64,000 nt of DNA from Faecalibacterium gallinarum. Lineage in GTDB: Bacteria; Bacillota; Clostridia; Oscillospirales; Ruminococcaceae. The stretch covers positions 1 to 64,000 of the forward strand of contig NZ_BQKV01000115.1 of assembly GCF_022180365.1 (NCBI RefSeq), given 5' to 3'. Position numbers and translations under genes: made by a program. Shown here one piece after another: positions 42,706 to 51,899 of the stretch (its first letter is position 1; the number at the start of each line of letters is the position of its first letter). Below the pieces are notes generated by a model, which did no database searches, had not been told where the DNA came from, and was given only the letters and a program-made list of their open reading frames with translations.

Positions 42706-45567
42706 TCAAATCTCCCTTTCTGCGCTCTTTTTGGGCGCTGTCTTTTTGCGGTCCGCTCGGGGCTGGGCTTTCAGCTGCTCCACGACGGATTTCTTCTTCT
42801 CTTGTTCCTGCGGTTCTTTAGGGCCGTTGTTGATGATGCCGTCGATCATGCCGTAATCATCTTCCACCGACATCTCCGCATTTTTCAGCGGGTTGCCCGG
42901 AAGGAATCCGGGGATCTGCTCAAAACCAAAGCTGTCGCAGTAATAACAGGATAACCTACCGCCCTGCCTGATTGCAACGATGTCGCTGACACTCATGGAC
43001 GGGCTGTGAAAGTCCGTCGGTTTTTGCAGATTGAATTGCTGGTACAGCCGTTCCGGGGTGCCGCCGGAGCCGTTCAGCGGAGCCGTGTACACCAGGTCAT
43101 AGTTGCTGTGCTGCACCTCCTGCCCGCTGGCTTTGAGCCGTTCCAGGCTCTCATAGCGGATGTCCCGCAGATCATCGGTATGCTTTACCTGATAAATGGC
43201 AAAGCAGTCGCCCCCATAGTCGAGGAAGGCCCGCTCCCGTTCTTCCTGATGGTTCATCCGGTCCTGGACTTTTCCATGGAATTCCGAAGTCCGCTCCCAT
43301 TCGTCGCGGGACAGTGCAAAGATGCCGTCATGGGCGTCCAGGTCGGCGGTGTCAAAAGCCATTTCCGGCTTTTCTCCTTCCTGGATGATATAAACGGTCA
43401 GGTCGCGCTCCATCAGCTCATAGGCCCGCTCTTTGGAGAGGAGCAGAAGATCGCTGTCCAGGCAGCTGCACTTCGCCAGTTCTACCTCGGACAGTGCCGG
43501 GTCTGGCATGGGATACTCGTCCAAGGCTTGTTCCCTGGCACCGGGGAACTGGGCCGCTGCGGCTTCTGCGGTCTGGTGGTCTGCCACCTCCTGCAATGCC
43601 TCGATCATGGACAGCGACGCATACTTGATGGACTTGCGGCCCATGCCGAGATCGTCACAGATATAGGCGACCGCTTCCGCTCGCCCCATATTCGGATCAT
43701 CCAACTGGCCGCCATCCATCTGCTGCATGGTTGCCGCATCGTAAAGCGTGTAGTCCCATCCATCATCGCAGGGCTGAACATGGAGATAGGCGGTGTCATC
43801 CAGCGCCAGCAGGGCCTCCCCGCGCTCTGCGCTGGATTTGGCGGAGAGCTTTTTTTCCGCAGCTTGCCTGGGTGCCTGTTCTACTTCCGGGAGAGCGGTC
43901 AGATCAATGCCGCGCTCCTTGCAGATTGCCCTGTAGTTGCGCTCAATCCCCGAGATCAGCTCACAGGAGGTCTTGTTGATGGTTTCCAGGCTGGCCCGCA
44001 GTTCTTTCAGTTCCTTGCCCTCGGACCAGGACGCGATATAGCCAAAGCTGTTTTCGCCGGTCTGGATGCCAAAATACTGGCAGACTGCATAGGAGATGCT
44101 TTCTGCTTCCACTTCTTCGGTGTTGCGATTTTTGGCGGCCTGTTTTACTGCCGTCTGATCTTCCTCCACTTCCAGCCGCCACTCAAACTGATTCTCGTCC
44201 ACATAGCGCCATCCATCCTCGGCAGCGGCCTGTTCCGCCTCTGCTTCAGTTGCAAAATCCAAACGATAATCCTTTTTGGTGCCGCCCTCGCTGACCATGA
44301 CGATCTTCCAGGTCGGCTCCGCCTCATACTTTTTGGAATCGTGGAGCTTGCTGTGTGCCACCTCATGGACAGCGGCAGAGATAGTCTGTACCTCGCTCAT
44401 GCCTTCCCGAATGGCGATCCGCTGCTGGTCAGAGGAAAAATAGCCGTCCAGGTTCTCGGCCATCGGCTCAAACTCGATGGGGACCGGGGCAGTGCGGCGC
44501 AACGCCTCCAGAAATGCCTCATAGTTCGGCACCGTCCCGGACAGGCTGGAAACCAGCTCCGGCAGAGGTTTGCCGTCTGTCTGAGACACATCGAACACCT
44601 TGACGGGACGGAACATGGGGATTTCGACCTCCCGTTCTTCCATAATGGCTTGTCCGTTCGCGTCCAGAATGGGAGCCTGAGTATCCGGGTCCCGCTTCAT
44701 TTCCTCGATCTTCTTTTTATACAGCGTGGGAGCGATGATGGTAATGCCATGCTCTCCCTTTTTCACATGGCGGCCAAACTGGTTTTTCCACTTGTTGTAC
44801 CCAGCTACCAGAGTGGCATCCGGGCGCTGCATATAGATCAGCATGGCGTTGTTGATGGAATAGCGGTGAAACTTGGACATGACGGACAGATAGTGCGCAT
44901 ATTTCTCGCCCTGGAACAGTTCCTTGATGCCCTGCTCGATGCCCGCCGTGATCTCCTGCAGCCGCTCCCGGTTGGTGGGCTTGTCAGCCATGAATTTCAC
45001 TCTCCTTTCCAAATCATCAATTTCTGATAAATGTTCAGCGATCCACTGCTTGTGTTCCTCTCGGCTGTACTCCCGAAAAAAGTCCAGAAGAAAGCCCACA
45101 TAGCTCTTTTTCTGAACTGCTTCTTTAAAACGGGGATGCAGCTCTTCCTCCGGGGATTTCGGCGGATAAGCGGCTTCCCATTTTTGGAGCATCTGATGAT
45201 AGTCCTTCAAGACACGAATGCTGCGCTCCCGGTCCTCCCTGAATTTCTGCGCCTCTGTTTTTTGCCGGACATAACGCCGTCCGGGAGGGGCATGACCGCT
45301 ATAATTCAGGCCAATGTCATGGGCCAGCTTTTCCGCAGCCTCCCTGCGCGTCAGATCATAGAGCCGGGCTGTAAAGTCGATCACATCCCCGGTGGCCCCG
45401 CAGCCAAAGCAGTAGAAATAATCTTCGTTCAATTTCAGACTTGGGTTTTTGTCATCATGGAACGGGCAGCAGGCCATGCCGTTCCGGCCGATCTCGATTC
45501 CATAAAGCTCCGCGGCCTCTCTGAGGGAAACGGAGCGCCGAACGATTTCAAAGATCGTTTCCGTCAT
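42706..45567 (-). CDS. CHC2 zinc-finger / ArdC / YodL fusion protein
   Basis: About 953 residues from the ATG at 45567, taken because its ATGA overlaps the upstream stop; a longer frame to 45681 overlaps that gene. Residues 1-90 are a CHC2 primase-type zinc finger (CPFHDDKNPS and CFGCGATGDVIDF). Residues 210-330 form an ArdC-like N-terminal domain (MSKFHRYSINNAMLIYMQRPDATLV). HEVAHSKLHD near 404 is an HExxH-like metal motif. The C-terminal part has a YodL domain (YDLVYTAPLNG and SPSMSVSDIVAI, near 780-860) and a DUF4316-like tail. An internal ATG at 44991 with GGAAAGGAGA upstream would give the ArdC/YodL part alone, as in related elements where these are two genes. Confidence 0.8.
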   Translation of the reverse strand: MTETIFEIVRRSVSLREAAELYGIEIGRNGMACCPFHDDKNPSLKLNEDYFYCFGCGATGDVIDFTARLYDLTRREAAEKLAHDIGLNYSGHAPPGRRYVRQKTEAQKFREDRERSIRVLKDYHQMLQKWEAAYPPKSPEEELHPRFKEAVQKKSYVGFLLDFFREYSREEHKQWIAEHLSEIDDLERRVKFMADKPTNRERLQEITAGIEQGIKELFQGEKYAHYLSVMSKFHRYSINNAMLIYMQRPDATLVAGYNKWKNQFGRHVKKGEHGITIIAPTLYKKKIEEMKRDPDTQAPILDANGQAIMEEREVEIPMFRPVKVFDVSQTDGKPLPELVSSLSGTVPNYEAFLEALRRTAPVPIEFEPMAENLDGYFSSDQQRIAIREGMSEVQTISAAVHEVAHSKLHDSKKYEAEPTWKIVMVSEGGTKKDYRLDFATEAEAEQAAAEDGWRYVDENQFEWRLEVEEDQTAVKQAAKNRNTEEVEAESISYAVCQYFGIQTGENSFGYIASWSEGKELKELRASLETINKTSCELISGIERNYRAICKERGIDLTALPEVEQAPRQAAEKKLSAKSSAERGEALLALDDTAYLHVQPCDDGWDYTLYDAATMQQMDGGQLDDPNMGRAEAVAYICDDLGMGRKSIKYASLSMIEALQEVADHQTAEAAAAQFPGAREQALDEYPMPDPALSEVELAKCSCLDSDLLLLSKERAYELMERDLTVYIIQEGEKPEMAFDTADLDAHDGIFALSRDEWERTSEFHGKVQDRMNHQEERERAFLDYGGDCFAIYQVKHTDDLRDIRYESLERLKASGQEVQHSNYDLVYTAPLNGSGGTPERLYQQFNLQKPTDFHSPSMSVSDIVAIRQGGRLSCYYCDSFGFEQIPGFLPGNPLKNAEMSVEDDYGMIDGIINNGPKEPQEQEKKKSVVEQLKAQPRADRKKTAPKKSAEREI

Positions 45568-46100
45568 TCTCGTTCGCTTGTTTTGCTTCGATGCTTTTTC
45601 TGCGGCTTCTTCGGTTCCGGCGCTTTTTTCAGCTCCTTCAGCACCGATTTCCTCAGCATCGGTTTGAGGGGATGTTTCCACCGGCTGAAAGCCATGTCCT
45701 TGGGGCCGGTGAAGCCGCCATAGGCGTCCCGCTCATAGACCCGGACACGGTCGAAGCCCAGGTCTTTCCGCATTTGGCGCAGAATGTCCATCACCTCGGG
45801 ACTTTGATTCACTGCCTCCATCCGGGTGTAATCGTCCACCAGGTAGTTCTTGCCCTGGCGAACCTGGAGCAGGTCAGCGGCGCTGGGCGGGTCCTCCCGC
45901 TGGACCCCAAAGGTCAGCCGGGCGGCAGGCAGATCTTCGCTGTTGTAGGGTTCGGACCGCAGCTCCTGGAACCGGGCCGCCGCCTGTTCGTAGCTGTCGT
46001 AGAACTCGATGGGGGTGTGATCGGATGCGGCTGCTCCCGTCCAGGAGGCAAGGTCGGGGATGATATAGCATTGCCACTTGCCGTCTTTCTCGTCTGCCAT
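45564..46100 (-). CDS. ICE protein of unknown function
   Basis: A 178-residue protein starting DGKWQCYIIPDLASWTG, followed by TPIEFYDSYEQAAARFQELR and a C-terminal basic tail (KKAPEPKKPQKKHRSK). The first half resembles large-polyvalent-protein-associated domains of conjugative elements, but I cannot name a family with confidence. Its TGA overlaps the start of the primase/ArdC gene in an ATGA arrangement. It is one of several short genes between TopB and the giant gene. Confidence 0.55.
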   Translation of the reverse strand: MADEKDGKWQCYIIPDLASWTGAAASDHTPIEFYDSYEQAAARFQELRSEPYNSEDLPAARLTFGVQREDPPSAADLLQVRQGKNYLVDDYTRMEAVNQSPEVMDILRQMRKDLGFDRVRVYERDAYGGFTGPKDMAFSRWKHPLKPMLRKSVLKELKKAPEPKKPQKKHRSKTSERE

Positions 46101-46109
46101 AGGCCCTCC

Positions 46110-46319
46110 TCACATGAAGTCCGGGTACAATTCCAGCGCGTCGAACTCGGCGTCGCTCATCCCAGCCAGCTTGTCGAGGGTGCTGTCGGTCAGGTCCCGC
46201 AGCTCCGTTTCCGACCAGGTGAGATAGGTCCGCATCTCGGTCAACACTTCGATCAGCCGTTCCCGGCTGCCGCTGTTGTAAAGCGCCATCAGGTTGACTT
46301 CTTCGTAGGTGAAATTCAT
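46110..46319 (-). CDS. TTRAP-family transposon-transfer protein, copy 2
   Basis: A 69-residue protein almost parallel to copy 1: MNFTYEEVNLMALYNSGSRERLIEVLTEMRTYL, then LTDSTLDKLAGMSDAEFDALELYPDF. It overlaps the end of the TopB gene by four bases, so it is translated with it. Two TTRAP copies within 4 kb of one ICE indicate an internal duplication. Confidence 0.75.
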   Translation of the reverse strand: MNFTYEEVNLMALYNSGSRERLIEVLTEMRTYLTWSETELRDLTDSTLDKLAGMSDAEFDALELYPDFM

Positions 46320-48406
46320 GTTTTTCCGCCTCCGTTCTCAAATTCCAGGCTGAACTGCGCCCGACCGTCGGCCTCGGTGGTCATCTGAACTGCGGCGTTG
46401 TAGGTCTTGCCGGTGCGCTGACTCTTGCAGTCCTTGAGGCGGGCGCGGCTATCCCGCAGCAGCTTATCCACCAGCTGCCCCGTGATATGCTTGCCCAGCC
46501 GCTTGAAGAAGGCGTTGTCCTTCCAGATCACAAACCGGCACTCCCGGTTCGTGCAGAACCAGCCCTTTTCCCGCTCGGCCACTTCGGCACCACAGTGGGG
46601 GCAAACACCAACGATTTTCCCATTGTTCTTCATAAGCATACTCGCTCCTTTCACGGCCTCGCTGGTTTGGACCAGAGAGGCGACCATCTGTTCAATTTCA
46701 TCCATAAAGGTTTCGGGGTCCAGCTCGCCCCGCTCGATCTGCAGGAGCTTCTGCTCCCAGTCGGCAGTCATGGCGGGAGACTGGATTTCTTCGGGCATAA
46801 CAGAGATCAATGCCCGGCCCTTCTCGGTGGGAATCAGGTTTTTGGTCTTACCGCTGCCCTCACGGGTGAGAAAGCCTTTCTTTACCAGCTTTTCAATGAT
46901 TGCAGCTCTGGTAGCAGGGGTCCCGATGCCCCGGCGCTCGGCTTCCTTCGGCAGTTCCTCTTTCCCGGCAGTCTCCATAGCCGACAAAAGGGTATCCTCG
47001 GTGTAGTGCTTGGGTGGGGACGTTTTGCCCTCTTTCAGCTGGGCATCCAGGACAGACATGGTTTCCCGCTCCTGCACCTCGGGCAGAATCTCCAGTTTTT
47101 CCTTGTCTTTTTCAGCGGTATCCCCAAGGACGGCTCGCTCGACCGCCTTCCAGCCCTCGGCCAGAACGGTCTTGCCCTTGGCCGTGAAGACGGTTCCAGC
47201 ACACTCCATCTGCACCGTGGTTTCCGCATAGCGGTACGGCTCTCCCACGGCAGCCAGCAAGCGGGCCGCGATCAGGCGGAGGACATGGGACTCACCTGCG
47301 GGCAAAGAAGAAAGGTCAGCGTTTGCCATGCTCCTGGTGGGCAAGATTGCATGGTGGTCGCTGACCTTTTTGCTGTTGATGACCTGTTTTGCGTGGATGG
47401 GGATTTCGCCGGTCACACCGAAGTGGAAAGCGGTCTGACGAACCAGGTCCGGCAGACACGGCTCCATATCCTCGGTCAGATACCGGCTGTCGGTACGGGG
47501 ATAGGTCACCAGCTTCTTTTCATAGAGAGCCTGGGTGTAGTCTAGGGTCTGCTGCGCCGAATAGCCCAGCAGTCGGTTGGCATCCCGCTGGAGGGATGTC
47601 AGGTCGTAGAGGGCGGGCGGATGTTCCGTTTTCTCCTTTCGTTCCGTCTTTTGCAGGACAGCCTGGCTTGCTTTCCGGCACTCTGCCAGCAACGCCTCAG
47701 CTTGAGACTTGTCCTTGAATCGTTCACTGGATGCCATACAGTCCTCCATCTTGAGAAGCACCGTGTAAAAGGGGTCAGGCCCGAACGTATCAATGGCAGC
47801 TTCCCGGCTCACCGTCATGGCAAGCGTTGGGGTCATGACCCGTCCTACATTGAGCGGCTGACCATACAGGCACGAAAAAAGCCGGGTGGCGTTGATACCG
47901 ACCAACCAGTCGGCACGCTCCCGGCAAAGGGCTGCTTTGTACAAAGCATCGTATTCAGTTGAGGGTTTGAGGTGGGCGAATCCATCCCGGATGGCGGCAT
48001 CCTCCATGCTGCTGATCCAGAGCCGGGTAAAGGGTTTCTTGCATTTGCACTGGTGATAGACAAGTCGGAAAATCAGCTCGCCCTCCCGTCCGGCATCGGT
48101 GGCACAGATCAGGCTGTCCACGTCAGGCCGGGCCATGAGGCTGCGAAGGACCTCAAACTGCTTTTGGGTTCCGGGCGACACCAGGTACTGCCATGTTTTG
48201 GGCAGAATGGGCAGGTCTGCCCTGGACCATTTGACCAGCTTGGAATCGTAGCTCCCGGGCGGAGCCAGCTCCACCAGATGACCGACACACCAGCTGACGA
48301 GATAGTTTCCTCCCTCCAGATAGCCGGTCCGGCGTTTGGTGATGCCCAGGGCCTTACTAATGGATTGGGCTGTCGAGGGTTTTTCGGTTACGATCAGATT
48401 GGGCAA
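46316..48406 (-). CDS. topB: DNA topoisomerase III (TopB-type)
   Basis: A 696-residue type IA topoisomerase that relaxes and unlinks DNA, here probably to help transfer or replication of the element. The TOPRIM start IVTEKPSTAQSISKAL, DAGREGELIFRLVYHQ near residue 100-115, and the catalytic tyrosine motif LVTYPRTDSRYL near residue 304 are visible, as is a C-terminal zinc-ribbon region (CPHCGAEV and CTNRECRFVIW, near 600). Length is normal for ICE TopB. The TTG start at 48406 has AAAGGAG eight bases upstream. Confidence 0.93.
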   Translation of the reverse strand: MPNLIVTEKPSTAQSISKALGITKRRTGYLEGGNYLVSWCVGHLVELAPPGSYDSKLVKWSRADLPILPKTWQYLVSPGTQKQFEVLRSLMARPDVDSLICATDAGREGELIFRLVYHQCKCKKPFTRLWISSMEDAAIRDGFAHLKPSTEYDALYKAALCRERADWLVGINATRLFSCLYGQPLNVGRVMTPTLAMTVSREAAIDTFGPDPFYTVLLKMEDCMASSERFKDKSQAEALLAECRKASQAVLQKTERKEKTEHPPALYDLTSLQRDANRLLGYSAQQTLDYTQALYEKKLVTYPRTDSRYLTEDMEPCLPDLVRQTAFHFGVTGEIPIHAKQVINSKKVSDHHAILPTRSMANADLSSLPAGESHVLRLIAARLLAAVGEPYRYAETTVQMECAGTVFTAKGKTVLAEGWKAVERAVLGDTAEKDKEKLEILPEVQERETMSVLDAQLKEGKTSPPKHYTEDTLLSAMETAGKEELPKEAERRGIGTPATRAAIIEKLVKKGFLTREGSGKTKNLIPTEKGRALISVMPEEIQSPAMTADWEQKLLQIERGELDPETFMDEIEQMVASLVQTSEAVKGASMLMKNNGKIVGVCPHCGAEVAEREKGWFCTNRECRFVIWKDNAFFKRLGKHITGQLVDKLLRDSRARLKDCKSQRTGKTYNAAVQMTTEADGRAQFSLEFENGGGKT

Positions 48407-48429
48407 AGTTCAGTCTCCTTTCTATCTTG

Positions 48430-48463
48430 AAAATAAAAACAGCCCTGTGTGATACACAGAGCT
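48430..48463 (-). terminator. Terminator of the small gene upstream of topB
   Basis: AGCCCTGTGT (48441-48450) and ACACAGAGCT (48454-48463) form a stem with a very short loop; on the minus strand it is followed by TTTTTATTTT. It separates the 48473-49009 gene from topB. Confidence 0.65.
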
Positions 48464-48472
48464 GCCAAACGA

Positions 48473-49009
48473 TTATTCAAGCGTTTCCCAGGGTTCAAGG
48501 CCCATTTCTTCCCAAGTCACACCATACGGTGCTCCACCAGAAGTGTAACCGGCAATAAAGAAAAATCGATCATCCTGCCAGTCTGGAAGGGCATTAGCCT
48601 GTTCCTGCTGCTTTTTAAGTTTTTTCTTTTTTGCTTTTCGTTGAGCTTTCTTCAAAGCCAACTTTTCTGCCTCGGTCTTTTTAACTTTTGGTTTTCGCGG
48701 CTCGGGAATTCCATTCTTTTCAATTCGTTCTGCAAAATGAGCCTGTTTTTTCCGAAACACAGCCAGCAAATCTTCAAAGGACACTTTTGGAACCATACCG
48801 TGAAGCATTGGAAACATCTCGCGACATATCGCTTCCAGCTCATCCTCCGGCGGCATTGCCTGATGCTCAGTGTAATATTTGCACACCACGTCAAACATCC
48901 GATTGGAAATTCTGGCCTTTTGTGTTTGTTTCAGCTTTTTGTATGGAACTTGGGGGATTATCTTTTTATGTTTTTGCCGGACTGTTTTTTCTTTCTCATC
49001 AGTGCAAAT
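48473..49009 (-). CDS. ICE protein of unknown function with a probable ATT start
   Basis: About 178 residues if it begins at ATT 49007-49009, or 141 from the first ATG at 48898. The ATG has no ribosome site; the ATT has AAGGAGG eight bases before it and the frame is open from there, with no ATG, GTG or TTG between. The sequence is basic and Lys-rich in the middle (KKAQRKAKKKKLKKQ) and acidic at the ends, ending GVTWEEMGLEPWETLE. It is not recognised. It is followed by its own terminator. The function is unknown; a nucleic-acid-binding role is possible from its charge. Confidence 0.55.
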   Translation of the reverse strand: MCTDEKEKTVRQKHKKIIPQVPYKKLKQTQKARISNRMFDVVCKYYTEHQAMPPEDELEAICREMFPMLHGMVPKVSFEDLLAVFRKKQAHFAERIEKNGIPEPRKPKVKKTEAEKLALKKAQRKAKKKKLKKQQEQANALPDWQDDRFFFIAGYTSGGAPYGVTWEEMGLEPWETLE

Positions 49010-49075
49010 GATAATCGCCTCCTTATATTAAGATTATATTGAAAGCCGAAAAAAAACGCAATCTATTTTATGTAT

Positions 49076-49098
49076 GGGCGGCATTGCCGCCCTTTTTT
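49076..49098 (+). terminator. Stem-loop terminator beside the DUF4366 gene
   Basis: GGGCGGC (49076-49082) and GCCGCCC (49086-49092) with a three-base loop, followed by TTTTTT on the plus strand. It is right at the 3' end of the minus-strand gene at 49100. On the minus strand the T-run is absent, so it acts best in the plus direction. Confidence 0.5.
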
Positions 49099-49099
49099 G

Positions 49100-49885
49100 T
49101 TATACGTCCTCGTACCCGTCGCTGGTCTGGTATGCCTTGCGCTCGGTTTCCTCGCTCGGCTCATCCGCCGGTTCTTCCTCCAGCGGGAGTTCCAGCTCCT
49201 CCTCGCCCTCGCGGTAGTCGGCATCCGGGTCTACGCTTTCTTTTTCGGCCTGTTCCTTTTTCTTCTTCTGGATGAAGAAGTAGAACCCGCCGCCAGCGAC
49301 CAGACCGACCAGAGCTACAACGCCCAGGAATTTGCTGGCAAGACCAGTGAGGTCAAAGTCCTTGTCCTCCTTTTCAGCCTTGGCTGCTTCTTCAGCAGCC
49401 TTTTTGGCTTCCTCCTCGGCTTTCTGCTTTTCCAGCTCTGCCTGGGCTGCTGCCTCCTTTTCGGCGTTGTAGGCTTCGGCCTGCTCTTCCTCCATGAGGG
49501 CCAGCAGGTCCGCTTCGTCCACGAGGTTCATAAAGTGAACCGTCTGGTCCCCGTCGGCGGCCCGGTCGATCACCAGGTAGAAATAGGCCCCGGACTTGCT
49601 CACCAGGGTGATGAACTGCTGGCCGGAGCCATCCGAATAGGTGGTGTGGTAATCATCCACCAGGGTCAGGTTGCCCTCCGGCGTCAGGGGGCCAGTGACT
49701 TCTTCCTGTACCGTCACCGGGGCTTCTTCCGCAGGCTCCGCGGTGGGAACTGTGACGGGAGTCGGGGCCGGGTCGGGGGCGGGGTCCGCCGTTTCAGTCC
49801 CATAGGCAAAGGCCGGGGCGGCCAGACTGCCCATCAGCAGCGCCATCGAAGCCAAGGCGCAGCAGAACTTATTCCATGCTTTCAT
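49100..49885 (-). CDS. DUF4366-domain membrane-anchored protein
   Basis: A 261-residue protein with a signal peptide (MKAWNKFCCALASMALLMGSLAAPAFA), a Pro-rich linker, a domain with YHTTYSDGSGQQFITLVSKSGAYFYLVIDRA near 75-110, an Ala/Glu coiled coil, and one membrane segment near 185-210 (FLGVVALVGLVAGGGFYFFI) followed by KKKKEQ. This fits DUF4366, found in Clostridia conjugation operons and likely exposed at the cell surface. The ATG at 49885 is chosen over 49906 because AAGGAGG lies six bases upstream; it overlaps the end of the DUF4315 gene. Confidence 0.8.
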   Translation of the reverse strand: MKAWNKFCCALASMALLMGSLAAPAFAYGTETADPAPDPAPTPVTVPTAEPAEEAPVTVQEEVTGPLTPEGNLTLVDDYHTTYSDGSGQQFITLVSKSGAYFYLVIDRAADGDQTVHFMNLVDEADLLALMEEEQAEAYNAEKEAAAQAELEKQKAEEEAKKAAEEAAKAEKEDKDFDLTGLASKFLGVVALVGLVAGGGFYFFIQKKKKEQAEKESVDPDADYREGEEELELPLEEEPADEPSEETERKAYQTSDGYEDV

Positions 49886-50141
49886 CCATGTCCTCCTTGT
49901 TGTCAAAAGTTACCCCAGCAGCAGCCAGGGCCGCAGGGTTCGGGGCTACACTGGCCGCCTGCTTCAAGAGCATGGCCAGCTGCTCCGGCGTGACATTCGC
50001 GGTGCGCACCATCTCGGCCACCTCCACCTTCTCAGCCTCTGCAATCCGGCGTTCCAGCAGCTCAATACGATTGTTGAGTTGGATACGGCGTTCCTTGGCT
50101 CTGGCCAAGTCTGCCCGCATCTTATCAAGTTTTTCGCTCAT
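49869..50141 (-). CDS. DUF4315 family protein
   Basis: A 90-residue helical protein: KLDKMRADLARAKERRIQLNNRIELLERRIAEAEKVEVAEMVRTANVTPEQLAMLLKQ, which is a coiled coil followed by an Ala-rich tail. DUF4315 proteins are always found next to DUF4366 and NlpC/P60 genes in such ICEs. It probably acts as a structural partner. It overlaps the start of the DUF4366 gene and follows the NlpC/P60 stop by 12 bases. Confidence 0.85.
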   Translation of the reverse strand: MSEKLDKMRADLARAKERRIQLNNRIELLERRIAEAEKVEVAEMVRTANVTPEQLAMLLKQAASVAPNPAALAAAGVTFDNKEDMDESME

Positions 50142-50153
50142 ATTTCCTCCTTG

Positions 50154-51899
50154 TCACTTCGGGATTCTTCCAAATCCCAGCAGATGTTTGTCCCAGTAAC
50201 TGGAATGGATATTCGAATACTTGATGGGGTCGCCGGCAGAGATCATCATGCCGTTCCCCACATAAATGCCCACGTGGCTTGCGCCGGGGGTGTCATAGGT
50301 GCCCTCAAAGAAAACCAGGTCACCGGGTTTTGCCTCTGCCTCAGAGATTTTCGTGGCCTGCTGCCACAGGCCGTTTGCCGTGGTGCGACCCACATTCCAG
50401 CCAGATTCATTGAGCACCCAACAGACATAGCCGGAACAGTCAAAGCCGGTTTCAGGAGTAGAACCGCCCCAGACATAGGGGGTGCCCAGGTATTTCTCGG
50501 CTTCTTCCAGCATGGCGGCAAATTCCGGGTCCGTCAGGGCCTCGGCGGGCACCTGGTAGTCGATGCCGGCCTCCCCGGAACCATCTGAGCTCCCCCAGGA
50601 CAGGCTCCCGTTGAACAGATAGGGCCGGCCGCCCTTGGTGTCCTGGAGAATCTCGTACCGCTTCCACTGGTCATCGTCCAGCTCTTCCCGGATGACTGTT
50701 TCCAGCCCCCGGTTTTCCAGCTCCACATGGAGGATCAGGTACACATAAGGTTCCAGCGTGGTCGTAAAATAAGGCGGCACCGGGCTTGGGATAATGACCA
50801 CCCGATACCGGATTTGTGGTTCAACCCAGGTTTTCAGCTTGTACTGCTTTTCAAAGGTATCCTTCAAGGTGCCCTGAACCTCGCTGCGGGTGTAGTCATC
50901 GTGCAGGGTGGTCAGGTAGGAGGTCAGCTCCCAGGGGTCGTGCTCAATCGGGTCAAGGTCGTACTGGTACTCGTCCATACCAGGATGGGTGATCTCCATC
51001 ATGTCGATTTCCAGCTGCAGCTGCCGTTCCAGCTGCTTGTAGTCCTCCTCTGCACCCCGGATGTCCTCATCCTCAGCGGTATAGGTGGTTTGACCCATCA
51101 CATGGGTGGTGCCCCCGAACAGAATAGAGCACGACGAGAACGCCGACAACATAAGGAGCAGCAGCATCGCCAGCACACCGCCGATCACCAGCAAATGCGC
51201 ATGGCTTTTTGCAAAGACGGCTGCCCCTTTGGCCACGCCGCCCACCACCTCTTTGCCCTTTGTGACTACGCCGTTTACACCCGATTTCACCTTGCTCGCA
51301 CCAGATGCGGTCGCTTTCTGGCTCCCGGCAGCTTTGCTGGTCTGGGCAGCCTGCGCCACCACTCTGGCCTGCTGCTGGTATGCCTGGCGCTGTTTCGCCT
51401 TGGAGATGGGGTTAGAACCGGCTTCGCCAGCCTTTTCCGCCGGCTGTTTTCCGGCGGCAGCCTTCTGCTTTGCGGCTTTGCTCTCCAGCTTTTTCTTCCG
51501 CTTTTTCAGCTTTTTGGCATAACGGGAATCGGATACCCGTCCGGCCAGCTCTGCGCCCTTTTCGACCTCGTGGGCACTCTTGATGCCCACATTGTCGTCC
51601 TCGTACTCCTCGATCTTGCGATGGACCGCCGTCAGGAGGGCCGCCGAAGCGTACATCTCCCGCTTCTGTTCCTTGGTCATCCGGGAGGCTTCATCCACCG
51701 TGATGTCTGCCTTGCCAAACCGCAGCTGTTCTGCCCGCTCTTTGGCTTTCTGTGCATCGCTTTTCAGCTTCCGGGGCTTACGCTTTTTCTCTCCGCCCCG
51801 GCTTCCGGGAGGGGCGCGGCCTTTGGTTTGGCTGCCCTCATCCACGAAGTTCAGCCGGGAAGGCTTGGACTTGTCCTGCCGCTGCTGCACTTTACCCAT
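50154..51899 (-). CDS. CD1108-like NlpC/P60 peptidoglycan hydrolase of the conjugation machine
   Basis: A 581-residue protein that opens the cell wall for the transfer apparatus. The first 230 residues are basic and Ala/Lys-rich, one membrane segment (LLVIGGVLAMLLLLMLSAFSS) lies near 236-257, and the C-terminus is an NlpC/P60 domain with catalytic Cys in FDCSGYVCWVL near residue 486 and His in SHVGIYVGNG near 541. The ATG at 51899 overlaps the end of virB4; a TTG at 51911 is an alternative but lies too close to the GGGGGAGG ribosome site. Confidence 0.88.
   Translation of the reverse strand: MGKVQQRQDKSKPSRLNFVDEGSQTKGRAPPGSRGGEKKRKPRKLKSDAQKAKERAEQLRFGKADITVDEASRMTKEQKREMYASAALLTAVHRKIEEYEDDNVGIKSAHEVEKGAELAGRVSDSRYAKKLKKRKKKLESKAAKQKAAAGKQPAEKAGEAGSNPISKAKQRQAYQQQARVVAQAAQTSKAAGSQKATASGASKVKSGVNGVVTKGKEVVGGVAKGAAVFAKSHAHLLVIGGVLAMLLLLMLSAFSSCSILFGGTTHVMGQTTYTAEDEDIRGAEEDYKQLERQLQLEIDMMEITHPGMDEYQYDLDPIEHDPWELTSYLTTLHDDYTRSEVQGTLKDTFEKQYKLKTWVEPQIRYRVVIIPSPVPPYFTTTLEPYVYLILHVELENRGLETVIREELDDDQWKRYEILQDTKGGRPYLFNGSLSWGSSDGSGEAGIDYQVPAEALTDPEFAAMLEEAEKYLGTPYVWGGSTPETGFDCSGYVCWVLNESGWNVGRTTANGLWQQATKISEAEAKPGDLVFFEGTYDTPGASHVGIYVGNGMMISAGDPIKYSNIHSSYWDKHLLGFGRIPK

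Noticed and set aside
43006-47545. Plus-strand open frames opposite the primase fusion and topB
   Set aside because: Antisense shadows; the minus-strand genes match known families in full.
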